Source of the DNA: Hemerocallis citrina
Taxonomy: Eukaryota > Streptophyta > Magnoliopsida > Asparagales > Asphodelaceae
Direction of reading: 5' to 3'
Assembly: GCA_017893485.1 (NCBI GenBank)
Contig: CM030364.1
Span: 204,348,827-204,412,826, forward strand
Length of the DNA: 64,000 bases
Both the position numbers and the translations under genes were made by a program. The notes under the pieces are model-generated. The model was not told where the DNA came from. It did not search any database and was given only the letters and a program-made list of their open reading frames with translations. How positions within the stretch are numbered: the first letter of the stretch is position 1; each line of letters begins with the position of its first letter. Positions 10,711 through 27,208 of the stretch are shown here, in pieces.

Positions 10711-13037
10711 GTTTCGGCCAATCTGGGCCTGGAATACCTTGTTGACAGGCGCTGGTATGTTGCCCCTGCGTTCTTTAGGCCGAACGGCATGACTCTGTAG
10801 CAGTAGAGTCCTTGGTCGGTCACAAAAGATGTCTTCGGAATATCCGGGGGGAACATCCTTATCTGATTGTAACCCGAGAAAGCGTCCATGAAGCTGAGGA
10901 GCTCATATCCCGAGGTTGCGTCAATCAGAGTGTCGATGCTCGGCAGAGGGAAGGGATCTTTAGGGCAGGCCTTGTTGAGGTCAGTGAAATCAATACAGAT
11001 TCTCCATGTTCCATTGGACTTCTTTACCATTACTACGTTTGACAACCACTCAGGATAATTCACTTCCTGTATGAATCGGGCCTTCAACAATTTATCTACC
11101 TCCTCTTTGATAGCGAGCTGACGCTCGGGAGCGAACTTGCGCCTCTTCTGCTGGACCGGTTTGGACCCCGGATCAACACTGAGGCGGTGGACCAAGAGTT
11201 CTTCGGAGATACCGGGCATGTCAGCAGCTGACCATGCGAATAGGTCTTGGTTGGCTCGGATGCATTTTACAATATCCGCGTATAAGGCGGATGGGAGGGT
11301 CTTGCTGACAAAGAACCTACGGGTCGGCTCCTGCTCCGAGAAGAGTACTTCCTCCAACTCGTCTACCGGCTCGGAAGTTGGCCGAGCAGCATCTTGGGGG
11401 ATCTCGAGTGTTTCTAAGGAGAGGACGGGTCCGAGGGTGGAGGTCATATAACACTTGCGGGCCTGCTCCTGATTGCCCCTTACTTCTCCCACTCCAGCCC
11501 GAGTGGGGAATTTCATTTTGAGATGATAGGCAGAAGGGACGGCTTCAAGGGCGGCTAGGCCGGGCCGACCCAAAATGACGTTGTAGGCTGCTGGGACATC
11601 TACGACCATGAAATCCATCGACTCCGTGCGGGTAGTAGGAGTTTTGCCGGCCGTGACATCGAGGGTGATTACCCCTTCAATCGTCACCGGTACTCCCGTG
11701 AACCCCTGGAGCGTGTAGCCGGTGGGCTTGAGTCTGTCTCGGGAGAGCTTCAGCCCCTTGAAGGCGTCGAGGAAGAGGATGTTAACGGAGCTACCGTTAT
11801 CCACTAAGATTCTCTCGACTTTGAAATTGGCCATGTGAAGACTAATGACAAGTGCGTCACAATGAGGGGTGCGGACACCCTCGAGATCTTCGTCAGAGAA
11901 GGTGACGGACACTCCGAGGCCTTTGGGAGGAGGGGTGGTTCGAACCGAGTTCACTTCTCTAATAAAAGCTTTCCGAGAAGAGTTCGAGGAGCCCCCCATT
12001 GGACCCCCATGGATGAGGTGGAGGACTCGCTCTTCCTCGAACTCTGGTGTCTCTTCTCGTTCCGGACGTTTGTTAGCCCCCCGAGGCTGGGGAGGAAGCT
12101 CGGCTTGGTCCTTTCTCACGAATTTTGCCAACTGCCCCCTCTGGATAAGGGCCTCGATCTCGTTTCTTAGCGCACGGCAATCGTTGGTGTCGTGCCCATG
12201 GTCCCGGTGATAGCGGCACCATTTTTCTCTATCTCTTCTTTTGGCAGGGGTGTTCATCTTCGGAGCAGGAGGTAAGACCCCTTCTTTTTCGACTTCCATG
12301 AAAATGGCAGAGATGTTTGTGGTGAGGGGAGTAAACTTCTCAAATCTAGGGGGAGGTCGGCGCTGGCCAGCATTATCCTTCTGGAACTTCTTTGCTCCCT
12401 CTTCTTCCGTCCCCTTCCTCTTAGACCCGGAGGCAGTTCCTTCCCAGTTGGGCTGTTCCTCGGCCTCTTCAGCTCGGATGTACTTTTCAGTGCGGAGGAG
12501 GAGGTCAGAAAAGTCATGCGGCGGTTTCTTGGCGAGGGAGGAGCGGAGGTTGGAATTGAGGATATTGGATTGGAACGCCGCGGTAGCGACCGATTGGTCG
12601 AGGGATGCGATGGTTCTGGCTTCAGCTGTGAACCTCTTCACGTAGTCCCTCAATTTCTCCCCCTTCTGTTGACGGAGGTGCAATAGTGAGATGCTGGTCT
12701 TCTCGGCCCTTCGGCTGCTGACAAAATGGGTGATGAACAGGGTTTCGAACTGTTCGAAGGAGAATATCGACGCCGGGGCAAGGCGAGAGTACCATTCTCG
12801 AGCTGGGCCTTTGAGAGTTGCAGGGAATGTTTTGCAGAGGAGGGCATCGGAAGCTTGATGGAGGAGCATCAAAGTCTTAAAGCTTTCGATGTGGTCAACT
12901 GGATCGGTCTCCCCAGTGTAGTTCTCGAACTGGGGAGGTTTGAAACCGAACGGAACAGGGGCATCTACTATGGTCCGGGAGAACGGGGGTCGGCTAGGAC
13001 GTAGGGTCCTCCCCCTAAGCTCCTCTTCTCGGTTTAT
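10680..13037 (-). pseudogene. Tat gag (main domain), protease and RT N-terminal part
   Basis: The frame is open from just below an in-frame TAG (13038-13040) down to 10680. It holds the gag domain (FPATLKGPAREWYSRLAP), a zinc knuckle CRYHRDHGHDTNDC near 12180-12220, an aspartic protease with VDNGSS near 11790, and RT up to WRICIDFTDLNK and FGLKNAGATYQRL. After QRL the reading frame is lost by one base near 10750 and runs out of phase into a stop at 10680; the true phase continues in the next frame. Apart from that and the TAG, the copy looks intact, so it is a recent insertion. Confidence 0.85.
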
Positions 13038-13822
13038 CTATCCCAAGAGTTTTTCCACCTCATTTAGACGGCGGTTCATGGTGTCATCTCTCCGACGGTA
13101 ATCTGCCGAGCCACGGGACTCGTCTTCGTATGAGGGGGAGCGAGGGCTGCGGCGATGGTAACTTCGAGAACGACGAGGACTTGGGGTGCGCCTGGAATTG
13201 GCAGGAGCGGGTCGAGGAGAAGGGGACCGTTGGCGAGGGCTCCGGACCGGAGGAGGGGATGGGGCCCTCGGCTCATTGGGGTTCTGACGGAGGTTGAGGG
13301 CCTGTTGTACCATTGCTTGGAATTGCTGGAACTCGGCACGGGTGATGGGTGCCTCATTGTTCCTAGGCTGCTGCCGACCTGCGGGAGAGTGCCTCCTTCG
13401 GTAGTGATCGGGGGAGTCCTTTCTCCCTCCTCGGATGGGGGACCTCCTGTGCTCTCGGTGACGGGGGGATCGCTCTTGCTGGCGGGAGGCTTCCCCCCGA
13501 GCCCGCTTTTCATCCAGATGGCGACGAAGGTCATCATCTTCCGGGCGTTTGGGAGGGGCATTGTGGCGACCAGAGGCTCGGGGATGATGGGAGGCCATGG
13601 AGGCACTGGAGGCGTTGTGGATGGAGAGATTTTCTTGGTGAAGAGGCTGTTTTTGGGGGTTAGGACCCTTTGGATCAGGAGGTGGAGGGTTCCGTTGGAG
13701 CGGCTCTTCCATGGTAGGGGGGAGTGCCCTTGTTGCTGAGCGGGATCAGGAAGGACTTCTTGCTGGTCAGGGTTGGGCGCTCGGTTGGATCCTCTTGAGC
13801 TAACTTTGCGAGGCGGCATGGC
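13038..13822 (-). pseudogene. Tat gag, N-terminal basic region
   Basis: From 13712 a 224-residue frame in phase with the rest of gag ends at an in-frame TAG (13038). It is rich in Arg, Ser and Pro (SPSPRPAPANSRRTPSPRRS), with AEFQQFQAMVQQALNLRQ in the middle. Such basic linkers are usual at the Tat gag N-terminus. A second frame starting near 13822 (MPPRKVSSRGSNRAPNPDQQ) looks like the real beginning and would need a frameshift near 13715 to join. So gag probably has one frameshift and one nonsense codon. Confidence 0.6.
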
Positions 13823-13870
13823 TGGAGAAAACCTGTTCACCGGGAGGAGGAAAGGTCTCTATTCGTTAGT

Positions 13871-13888
13871 TTCTCACAGACGGCGCCA
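13871..13888 (-). promoter_or_regulatory. Primer binding site of the Tat element
   Basis: Minus strand TGGCGCCGTCTGTGAGAA, three bases inside the LTR end at 13892. The TGGCGCCGTCTGTG form is the common tRNA primer site of Tat elements. It fixes orientation and the LTR inner border. Confidence 0.85.
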
Positions 13889-13891
13889 ATC

Positions 13892-14555
13892 TGTTGCCGC
13901 TAATTTCGGTGTGGGGACAAACAGACAGTATTTGTGAGTTCGTGGAAAACCTGAATAGCAAACACCTAACCTGTTCCGCCGGAGCTTTGACCGTTGACTC
14001 CCGCCGTTCACCTGCAAGGAAGTGCGAGACACCGGGGTTGATCCCGGCGACGCACCCTCCGACGCTCAAGTCAGTAACCAGAAATGATTATGAAAGAGCG
14101 TTTAACTAGAAAAAGATTGATTACCTCTTAATGGAGATGGGTGGGGGGTATTTATAGGCGCCTTAGGGAACGGATTAGGAATGTAATCCTCGTGATCTGA
14201 TATGGAATATTCTTCCTGTGAACAGATTAGGAATGTAATCTGATAAGGTATATTCCCTATAATCAGATAAGGAATTTAATCCCAAATCCCGGTGAAAGGA
14301 TAGGCACGAATCAGGGCCGTTGATTAATATGAATCAGGAACCCTAATTCTATCCCTTCTGAGCTGGGTTTGCTGCGGGTTGAAACCCGTACCCGATTAAG
14401 GTGGATCCGTTCGCGGGTAAGTGGATCTTCGGGGAAGATAACCAGTACCCGCTTCAGACCTGTCAGAAGGTGAAATTACCGCTCTACCCCTGTGCCTCAA
14501 GATTCGTGATCCATCTGGACGGTTCCGATTTAACCCCATTTTTAGCCATATCACA
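13892..14555 (-). repeat. 5' LTR of the Tat element (664 bp)
   Basis: Plus strand from TGTTGCCGC to CATATCACA, hence TG...CA on its own strand. Inner end set by the primer site. Outer end set by comparison with the uninterrupted Helitron-like copy at 27000-27208. A TATA box (minus TATAAATA) lies at 14149-14156. A tract at 14160-14300 repeats short blocks (GGAATGTAATC; TAAGGTATATTCC) two or three times. Confidence 0.85.
14149..14156 (-). promoter_or_regulatory. TATA box of the Tat LTR
   Basis: Minus strand GCCTATAAATACCCCCC contains TATAAATA in the middle of the LTR, about 400 bases from its upstream end. It would start the genomic RNA leftward. Confidence 0.6.
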
Positions 14556-14704
14556 CGTCTTAATAAATATAGTTTTTAGAAGTAAAAATTTCGACGTAGT
14601 CCGGGCTTGAACCTAAGATCTCCTTTATAATAGTCATGCATGGGCGATACACATGTTTGTTTGTTTACAAATGACAACTCCAACTCTCCCATTATAATAT
14701 TAGA
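14556..14704 (-). mobile_element. Helitron-like repeat, copy B, main part (cut by Tat and copia insertions)
   Basis: Read on the minus strand this matches the plus-strand copy at 27000-27208: TAATATTATAATGG, then a variable part, then ACTATTATAAAGGAG, then ATATTTATTAAGACG where the Tat LTR begins. Its 5' terminal bases continue across the copia element at 19241-19254. The 3' hairpin and CTAG end must lie left of the Tat element, outside the window. Non-coding. Confidence 0.65.
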
Positions 14705-14844
14705 TGTTAAGATAAATCAGAGAGATGAAAACAATACTGAATATTGAATTAAGTTCAACCAAGTACAATACCATCTATATATAGGAGGAGAACAAACATC
14801 AAAACAATTCTACAACCAATATGGGACTATAATAATATCTAACA
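14705..14844 (-). repeat. 3' LTR of the copia element
   Basis: TGTTAAGATAAATC to ATATCTAACA. Contains CTATATATAG (about 14773-14783), a TATA-like box on either strand. Flanked outside by TTAGA at 14700-14704. Confidence 0.92.
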
Positions 14845-14859
14845 CCCCCACTCAAACTC
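14845..14859 (-). promoter_or_regulatory. Polypurine tract (copia)
   Basis: Minus strand GAGTTTGAGTGGGGG directly upstream of the 3' LTR, where plus-strand DNA synthesis starts in this type of element. Confidence 0.8.
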
Positions 14860-17800
14860 ACGATGGGTCAAACAGTGTGAGTTTGCCTACTAAGTATCTA
14901 AATCTCTGAACAGTATGGGATTTAGTGAAGAAGTCTGCAGTCTGCTGGGAAGATGTAACAGGATAGAGAGAAATGGTCCCTGCCTCAAAGCGCTCACGAA
15001 CATAATGGCAATCAATCTCTATATGCTTCGTTCGTTCATGAAAGATCGGGTTGCTTGCAATGTGCAATGCACTCTGGTTATCCTAATGAAGAGGGGTAGC
15101 TCCTATAAAAGTGACACCCATATCTGATAATAGCCAATGAACATGAACATTCTCTCTAGTAGTAACTGCCATTGCTCTGTACTCAGCTTCAGTCGAAGAA
15201 CATGCAACAACTGCCTATTTCTTACTTTGCCATGAGATCAGCGAATCACCAAGAAATAGACAGAAACCGGTGGCAGACCGTCTAATAGTAGGATCACCTG
15301 CCCAATCTGAATCAGAATATGCACTCAACTCTAGTTTGAATGTAGCAGGCATGAATAATGAGCGAGTAATAGTGTCCCGAAGATATATGAGAATTCGAAG
15401 AAGAGCACCGTAGTGAACTGATGTAGGAGCAGAAACAAACTGACTGACAATACTGACTGCGTGAACAATATCGGGTCTGGTCATGCATAAGTAGACAAGC
15501 TGTCCAACAATCTGTCTGTATCTAGTGAGATCAGGAAGGAGCTCACCATCAGTGGGACTAAGCTTCACATGAAGCTCTAAGGGTGTATCGGCTGATCTAC
15601 TGTCAGAAAGGCATGCAGCGGAGATAATATCTGATGTGTATTTCTGTTGAGAAATGAGTATCTCCCGAGATCCATGAGCAATCTCTAGGCCCAGAAAATA
15701 ACGTAGTCTACCAAGGACTTTCATATGGAACTACTGATGAAGGTATTTCTGGGTGGATGTAATGCCCGCAAAGTCATCCCCAGTAATGATCATATCGTCA
15801 ACATAGAGTAGTAGAATTATCCTTCCCTGCGGTGATGACCGCATAAACATAGAATGGTCCTGAGAACTCTGACTAACACCTGCCTTGGTGATGACAAGGC
15901 GAAAACACTCAAACCAGGCTCGAGGGGCCTGCTTCAAACCATATATAGCCCGACGCAACCGGTAAACATGACGAGGAGGAGTAGGGAGGTCAGGAGGAGG
16001 ATCCATATAAATAACCTCAGATAAGGTACCACGAAGAAAAGCATTCTTCACGTCCATCTGGTATAACGGCCATTGGCAGATGGCTGCAACAGCAAGAAGA
16101 GTGCGAACATTAATCATCTGTGCAACAGGAGCAAATGTCTCATCATAATCAATGCCATACTCCTGACTAAATCCTCGGGCTACTAGACGAGCCTTGTGCC
16201 ACTCAATAGATCCATCAGGTTGATATTTGACCTTGAAGATCCACTTGCAACTAATAGGCTGAACACCCTCTGGCAGAAGAACAACATCCCAAGTGTCAGT
16301 CTGATCAAATGCACTGAATTTCTCTGCAATAGCTTTCCTCCATTCATGATATTGAATTGCATCTTGATAGGTTCTGGGCTCACGTGTAGAGTGTATAGCA
16401 GTGAGATATGCATGAAACTGTGGTGAGTAGGAAGCTAGGGTGGCAAAACCAAACTGGTCAGAAGGACCAATGGCATCAAGTGTATAACGTGCCAGAGGAA
16501 TACCAGAAATAGAACGGGTAGACTGACGAAGAGGTGGGGGACTGATAGGGTGTGGAGTAGGTGCATGTGTCGGTGGGGAAGTAGGTGGGATGGGTGCTAG
16601 CTGTTGTGGGGATGCAGGTGGTGTTTCGGTAGGGGGAACAACAGGTGTAAGGACTGCAAGAGATGTGAATGGAGCCAGAGTGGGATCAAAAGGAATGCGG
16701 GAAGATAAAGTCGGGGGGCTAGCAACAACTGGGGAATCGAGAAATCTAGTATCCTTGGAGGGGAGTCGGGTAGTAAGGGAAGTCTTCCACAAAGGCTACA
16801 TATCGAGAAATGCGGATACGACCCGCTGATGGATCAAAACAATAATAACTTTTGTGTTCAGGACTGAGACCTAGGTGAACGCACTTAGCAGCATGAGCGG
16901 AGTGCTTCGTGCGCTCAATAGGAGGGAGAAGGACGTAACAGGTGCATCCAAAGGTACGGAGCATACTGTAGTCGGGAGGTGAATGATAAAGAGCCTCATA
17001 AGGCGTCGTACCAGCTAGGGCAGATGAAGGAGTAATGTTGATGAGACTAACAGAGGTCATGAAAGCTTCAGCCCAGAAAGAACGAGGAGCAGAAGAGGAG
17101 AGTAAAAGAGCGCGAGCCGTCTCAAGGATGTGACGACACTTGCGTTCAGCTACACCATTCTGCTCATGTGTGTGAGGACATGATTGCTGAAAAAGGGTGC
17201 CGTGTGACTGAAGGATCGATCTCATAGTGGTGGAAGTGTACTCACGTGCACCGTCCGATCGAAAAGTCTTAATGCGCACACCGAACTGAGTGTGAATCAT
17301 AGTTATAAAGAACTGGTAAATATCAGGTATCTCAGATCGCTGACGCATAAAAAAAACCCATGTATGTCTAGTGAAGTCATCGATGAAGGCAACATAATAG
17401 AGATAGCATTTCCATGAAGGTACGGGAGAGGGTCCCCATCTGTCGGAATGATAAGTTGAAAAGGATGAGTGGTTTCAGAAGTTCTTTTATGACTAAAGGG
17501 TAGGACAATGTGTTTGGCCAAATGATAACTCTGACAATCAGATAAATGTTTAAAAGTGAGAGAACCAAGTGCACCACTGCGAGCTATAGTCTGGAGTCGT
17601 GATGCGCTAATATGACCTAAACGTCTGTGTCACATATCAGCATCAGAGGAAACAATACCGGCAAAACTAGAAGGAGGGTGATGTGTACAAAGAAAATCTA
17701 GATAATATAGACGACCCTAACGACTAGCACGCCCAAACTCCTCACCAGTGGAGGAATCAGTAAAAGAACAACCTAAAGAGTCAAAAGTAACGACAAGACC

Positions 17801-18097
17801 ACTATCGCACAACGCACTAATAGAAATAAGGTTGATTGATAAATGATGAGCATAAAGAACATATGGTAATGTGAGAGTGAGAGAGCTAATTGTCCTTGAG
17901 TATGTAATAAGAAGTGGTGAGCCATCAGCTGTGTGTAGAGATGGAAAGTGAGAGGAAAGGGTTGTGCAGGTGGTGAATAGTGTCTGATTACTAGTGAGAT
18001 GATGTGATGCACCATAATTTAAAATGCAGAACGAATTCATACCGAAAGTAGCAGAAAGTGCAGGAGCAGGGGAGCCAGCATTGATAGACTGACCCAT
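14858..18097 (-). pseudogene. Copia pol polyprotein: protease, integrase, RT, RNase H (decayed)
   Basis: The order on the minus strand is protease (17717-18097), integrase (16746-17348 and upstream pieces to about 17580), RT (15731-16792), RNase H (15215-15724 and 14858-15067). The protease reads CILNYGASHHL where an active Asp-Ser-Gly is expected, so its catalytic Asp is lost. Integrase keeps FRSDGAREY and QNGVAERK. RT keeps KARLVARGFSQEYGIDYDET and YVDDMI. RNase H keeps YSDSDWAGDP and STEAEYRAM. In-frame stops occur near 17715, 17640, 15731, 15214 and 15085. The element cannot make its own enzymes. Confidence 0.85.
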
Positions 18098-18464
18098 GAG
18101 CTGTAGTTCCAGCTAAATGAGGCATTGCTGAAGATTAGCCCAATCGGCAGGAGACGGCAAGGCTGGAGTGACGGGCATGGTCGAGGATGTGAGGGACGAT
18201 GCACTGCGAGGGCTGCTGCGACTGAGAGCACAAGGTGGAGGAGATGCTGCTGGTGTCTGAATCGGGGTAGGGAGCAGGATGGTGCTACCGGTATCGGAAG
18301 TAGAGGTGAGGTAGGGTGAGCAATGATGTTAGGAGAAGGTAGGAGGCCGGAGGCAGACTGAAAGTGGCGCTGCTGCTGTTTGAATCTGGAGGAGGAACGA
18401 AAGACGGTTGCATCGGAAAAGCCAGTGGAGACGGAAATATGTGGGAGAGACTGAGATTCCATCA

Positions 18465-18525
<61 letters not shown>

Positions 18526-19084
18526 CTACTACTAATAATAATAATAATAATAATAATAAATTTCTCGATTTTTTTTTTTGAGAAAAAACAGAGAAGGGAA
18601 AAAGAAAGTAGATTCCGGGTCGGGTATTTTAGGGGGGGGGTATAGGGTAATGGAGAAGTAGATTAGGGTTTGAGGTGGGAGAGTAGAGGGTGGCGACTAG
18701 GGTTTGTGAGTGGCGACTGGAGACAGAAGAGGGTGGTGTCGGTATTGGGTTGCTGACGATCGGAAAAGAGGACATGTATGAGCGTGGTTGGGATTTTTGG
18801 GTGTGAGGCGGTCGACGATGGCGGATCTGGGTGTCGACGAGGGACACGGGAGATGGCTGAGTCTGGGTGTCGACGATGGCGAAGAGGTTGGGATCTAAGG
18901 TTGAAGATGACGATAATTTCAAATCTAGACGATGGTTTCACTGTTGCTTGAAGATGACGATTTTTTTTTTTTTTCTGCTGTTGGAATTCTAGGGTTTTGG
19001 GAAGAATGAAAAATTTGTATAACTTGCTGTTGTTGGAATTTGAGAATTTTTGATGAGAAAATTTAAGAAGGAAAAATTTGGATA
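18098..19084 (-). other. Remnant gag/leader region of the copia element
   Basis: Where gag should lie I see no gag domain and no zinc knuckle. Short frames on both strands are rich in Pro, Ser and Arg and do not connect. The AT microsatellite at 18471-18522 and a poly-purine block (18560-18620) interrupt it. Either gag was deleted, or this is a short leader from a non-autonomous derivative. Confidence 0.5.
18471..18560. repeat. (TA)26 microsatellite followed by (AAT)n
   Basis: 26 TA units (18471-18522) run into ACTACTAATAATAATAAT to about 18560. Lies inside the copia leader. Confidence 0.95.
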
Positions 19085-19100
19085 ATTGGCTCTGATACCA
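19085..19100 (-). promoter_or_regulatory. Primer binding site, initiator tRNA-Met (copia)
   Basis: Minus strand TGGTATCAGAGCCAAT directly next to the LTR; the first 12 bases are the standard complement of the plant initiator tRNA-Met 3' end. Confidence 0.9.
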
Positions 19101-19240
19101 TGTTATGATAAATCAGAGAGATGAAGACAATACTGAATATTGAATTGAGTTCAACCAAGTACAATACCACCTATATATAGGAGGAGAATAAATATCAAAA
19201 CAACTCTACAACCAATATAGGACTATAATAATATCTAACA
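19101..19240 (-). repeat. 5' LTR of the copia element
   Basis: TGTTATGATAAATC to ATATCTAACA, same length as its partner with 8 substitutions counted by eye. Flanked outside by TTAGA at 19241-19245. Confidence 0.92.
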
Positions 19241-19254
19241 TTAGAGATTAGAGA
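19241..19254 (-). mobile_element. Helitron-like copy B, 5' terminal bases
   Basis: Beyond the copia element the minus strand ends in TCTCTAATCTCTAA, preceded by A. Helitrons begin TC and insert between A and T. Joined conceptually with 14556-14704 this restores the 5' end of copy B. Confidence 0.55.
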
Positions 19255-19343
19255 TATTATAAAATTGTTTTGCACGTGCGTTGCACATTTTAAATAGGTG
19301 AAATTTTTTTATTTGTTTGTTTTTGTTGTAATTAATGGATGAG

Positions 19344-19427
19344 TTAGAATTGCACGTGCAACGCACGGATTTGTATGTTGACAAATGACAACCCCAACTG
19401 TCCCATTATAATATTAGAGATTAGAGA
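19344..19427 (-). mobile_element. Helitron-like copy C (short)
   Basis: On the minus strand: TCTCTAATCTCTAATATTA start at 19427 preceded by A, the family block GGGGTTGTCATTTGT, then a hairpin CCGTGCGTTGCACG and CTAA at 19344-19347. The base after CTAA is C, not the T expected at a Helitron target, so the 3' border is doubtful. A similar hairpin (GCACGTGCGTTGCAC) at 19274-19288 is unexplained. Confidence 0.4.
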
Positions 19428-21117
19428 TTGGAGATAGATTAATCTTTTGGGTTCAAAATCATCAAAATTTGAAGTCTATTTTAACAAAATTCATTATGAG
19501 GTTGCAAGAAGAATGATTTTTAAGCAATACACTATTGCAATTATTAACTACATAGAAAAAATACTCTCAACTTTAATAATATTTCATTCTTACATGCTTT
19601 ATGACATGTTGACGATGTGGATCATGCATTTGGGAGTAGGATTTTTTAAGGTGCCATAAGAGTTTCCTCCTATGCCACATTTTCATATGTTTTCTCATTC
19701 AACTATATGAACTAATTCTAGGATCCGAAATAGGAATTGAATTGGCTTTTATAACGGCCTAACAAAAGAGGAGAAAGCTGGTTCTATAAACCAAATCCGG
19801 CACATATAAAAAAATCATGCACATGATGTCCACCTTCGCTATAAAGATCAAATTTAAACGATAACCATCCAAACTGTTAACTGGCATTCAAGCCAGCTAA
19901 TTCAAGAGATAAAATAGTGCCATCACAAGAAAAACCAACTGTAATCGGATGAAGATTTACCAGTTTTAAATAATGAGATATACCAAACCCTGCTGAAATA
20001 AGAAAAATCCCTCAATAATACTACTAGAGTTCAGCTCAAGCAAATGAGTATAAGGGAAAACTTTGCTTATTACTGTCAAGGCCTCATGATCGCGCAGTAT
20101 GTCCATCCCTTTACGATACTCGGGTCCTACTCATATCTGCAACCAAATTAATCCATACAAAGCTAATGAGAACATCAACAAGTAATTTAAAGTAATCAAC
20201 AAAAGGAATATTCGGAGAAATTTTATTCATTATACTCCGGTGAAATTGAGATAACTTGGTAAAAATAACTGTTTTTATTTTTTTTTTGAGAAATAAGGTG
20301 AAAAATGAAGATAAAGAAAGCAAGAAACCACAAGCTATGGTTGCAGTGACCCTTCAAAATGAGTCTCATGTTTGTATCAGACATGTAATCCACATGGGAC
20401 TTGCCTGGCACATATTTAAAACATGAAAATCATATTCGGGTCAAAAATCGACTCAAACTGACTTGTCCAAGCAATGTGGCTAAGATGTCTTGAATAATTT
20501 GTGAATGCATTATTGTCATATGCGGAAAGTAAAAATGTGATGCATGAAAGGTATTCCAGATCAAAGATAGTTAGGGAATTAGAGGGATTAACTTACAGTA
20601 ATGAACTGAATACTCAGGATGATGGAACTATTGGATATAATCAGAATACGCAATGACATACATAGCATTAGAAACTCAAATAAGTTACAACTAATATGAA
20701 ATAACCACTAGCAATTATGTATCCAACAGCCAAAATTCACAATTTAAATCTACATTTATACAACTAATAACTTATCAATGATATATATATCAAAAACTCA
20801 AATAGGTAATAACTAATATGAACTAGCCTTTTTTCCTTTTTTGACAAGACCTAATATGAACTAGCTATTAGCAATTATGCATACAATAATCCAATTAAAT
20901 CTACCTCTATATAACTGATACCTTATATGATCAAGTTTTGTACTGTTTAAAACTGAATATACATATACAACCGTGTTCAAAATATTTCTGGGAATTAGTG
21001 TCTGTGTTTCTATCTGTATCTTGTGTTTGTGCAACATAAATCATGTCTCCACTACTTCGAAAGATTAGAAGACACAAATTAGGAGATTTTATATTTAAAA
21101 GGTTTACCAGCACTGAT
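19428..21117. other. Intergenic stretch downstream of the dehydrogenase gene
   Basis: AT-rich; holds the 3' untranslated region of the dehydrogenase just below 21118 (minus strand). No second gene, transposon end or RNA gene was recognised. A T-run with TGAGAAATAAGG (20276-20300) resembles LINE tails seen elsewhere in the window. Confidence 0.4.
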
Positions 21118-26270
<5,153 letters not shown>

Positions 26271-26560
26271 TTCTGTTCAAACAAGATCGACGGCGACGAC
26301 GACGGCGGCGACGGCGACGGCGATATCGGAGGAGAAGATAAATGGGAGGAGAGAGAGAGAGAGTTGGACTTAATTGGAGAGCGCGACAATCGAAGACGGC
26401 TCTCTTCATATACCAATAGGTTTGAACTTTGAAGGCTGAGGAAGGAATAAGACAAACAAAAAATGATTAAAATACTACCCAAACTTTATCTATTAGTGGT
26501 TGGGGGTAATTGAGTAAAATTTGAGGTATGTGTAGTCCTTCCTTCCCTTGATGTTATAAT
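26271..26560 (-). promoter_or_regulatory. 5' untranslated region and proximal promoter of the dehydrogenase gene
   Basis: Upstream of the ATG at 26268-26270 the minus strand has a pyrimidine-rich leader with CTCTCTCTCTCTCC and a GCCGTCGCCGTCG tract (26285-26365), typical of plant housekeeping 5' UTRs. No clear TATA box was found, which fits a Y-patch promoter. Short frames on either strand here are low-complexity artefacts. Confidence 0.5.
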
Positions 26561-26999
26561 GCAAGCAAGTAAACAAATCATTCTCTAATCTTTTATTCAG
26601 AGTAAAGAGACTTACTGTCATACCAACTCACGATCACCTGACCTGAGTTGTTTGGAAGGAATTTTGATTTGTTTTGTTTTTTGGAACAAGCAGTAACCGC
26701 ACACCCACTCCACATCCTCAATCATCATCCCGTAGTAAAGAACAGATCCATGCGAGATCAAACTACCGCCTCTTGCTTACTAGAGAATATACCAACAAGA
26801 CTGCTAGAGTACTACTTACAACGGGTCCAACTCGTTTGAACGAATCTCAAAGCAGATCTGGCAAGAGCATGCATCACAAAGTAGCACATTCGATGGGTGC
26901 AAACATAGTCAATACGGACAAATACAGTGTATATATATTCATCTTTTTTAGTATATACCAATACGAAATAAAGTATTTCTCAAATAATTTGAAGTAACA
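26561..26999. other. Upstream intergenic stretch
   Basis: No gene recognised. A 107-codon frame on the plus strand (26674-26997) has no domain, signal or known motif and is treated as chance. Confidence 0.3.
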
Positions 27000-27208
27000 T
27001 CTCTAATCTCTAATATCTCTAATCTCTAATATTATAATGGAAGAAGGTCTTAGTGTTATTTGTAAATGTTTTGTCAATCTACCAACCCATGCAATACACG
27101 TGCATAACTATTATAAAGGAGGTTCTAAGTTCAAATCCAGATTATGTCTAAATTTTTATTTTAAAAAATATATTTATTAAGACGTGCATCGCACGTGTAA
27201 ATTACTAG
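27000..27208 (+). mobile_element. Non-autonomous Helitron-like element, copy A (complete)
   Basis: Starts TCTCTAATCTCTAATATC after an A, ends with the hairpin ACGTGCATCGCACGT, seven bases, and CTAG (27205-27208) before a T. These are the Helitron rules: TC start, hairpin near a CTRR end, insertion between A and T. At 209 bp with no coding it is non-autonomous. It serves as the uninterrupted reference for copy B. Confidence 0.7.

Larger units (their letters stand above)
6101..14555 (-). mobile_element. Tat-lineage Ty3/gypsy retrotransposon (3' LTR lost beyond the Athila insertion)
   Basis: On the minus strand: 5' LTR (13892-14555), primer site, gag-pol with a second RNase H domain, a 3' region with two tandem arrays, and an antisense ORF. 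The double RNase H and the antisense ORF between pol and the 3' LTR are known marks of Tat elements. The right border is exact: outside it the sequence continues as a Helitron-like repeat whose other copy (27000-27208) reads straight through the insertion point at AAGACG. The expected target duplication is CGTCT (14556-14560). The 3' LTR and the start of the antisense ORF lie left of the Athila insertion, outside the window. Confidence 0.85.
14705..19240 (-). mobile_element. Ty1/copia retrotransposon with 140-bp LTRs (decayed)
   Basis: Two 140-bp LTRs (14705-14844 and 19101-19240) differ at 8 positions by eye. Both flanks are TTAGA, a perfect 5-bp target duplication. A tRNA-iMet primer site (TGGTATCAGAGCCAAT, minus) touches the right LTR and a polypurine tract (GAGTTTGAGTGGGGG, minus, 14845-14859) touches the left one, so the element reads leftward. 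Pol is present with several stops. Gag with a zinc knuckle is not seen: only about 1 kb separates the protease from the 5' LTR, and part of it is AT microsatellite. Confidence 0.92.

Noticed and set aside
12241..13739. Plus-strand frames of 90-194 codons opposite Tat gag
   Set aside because: Shadows of the GC-rich gag coding strand.
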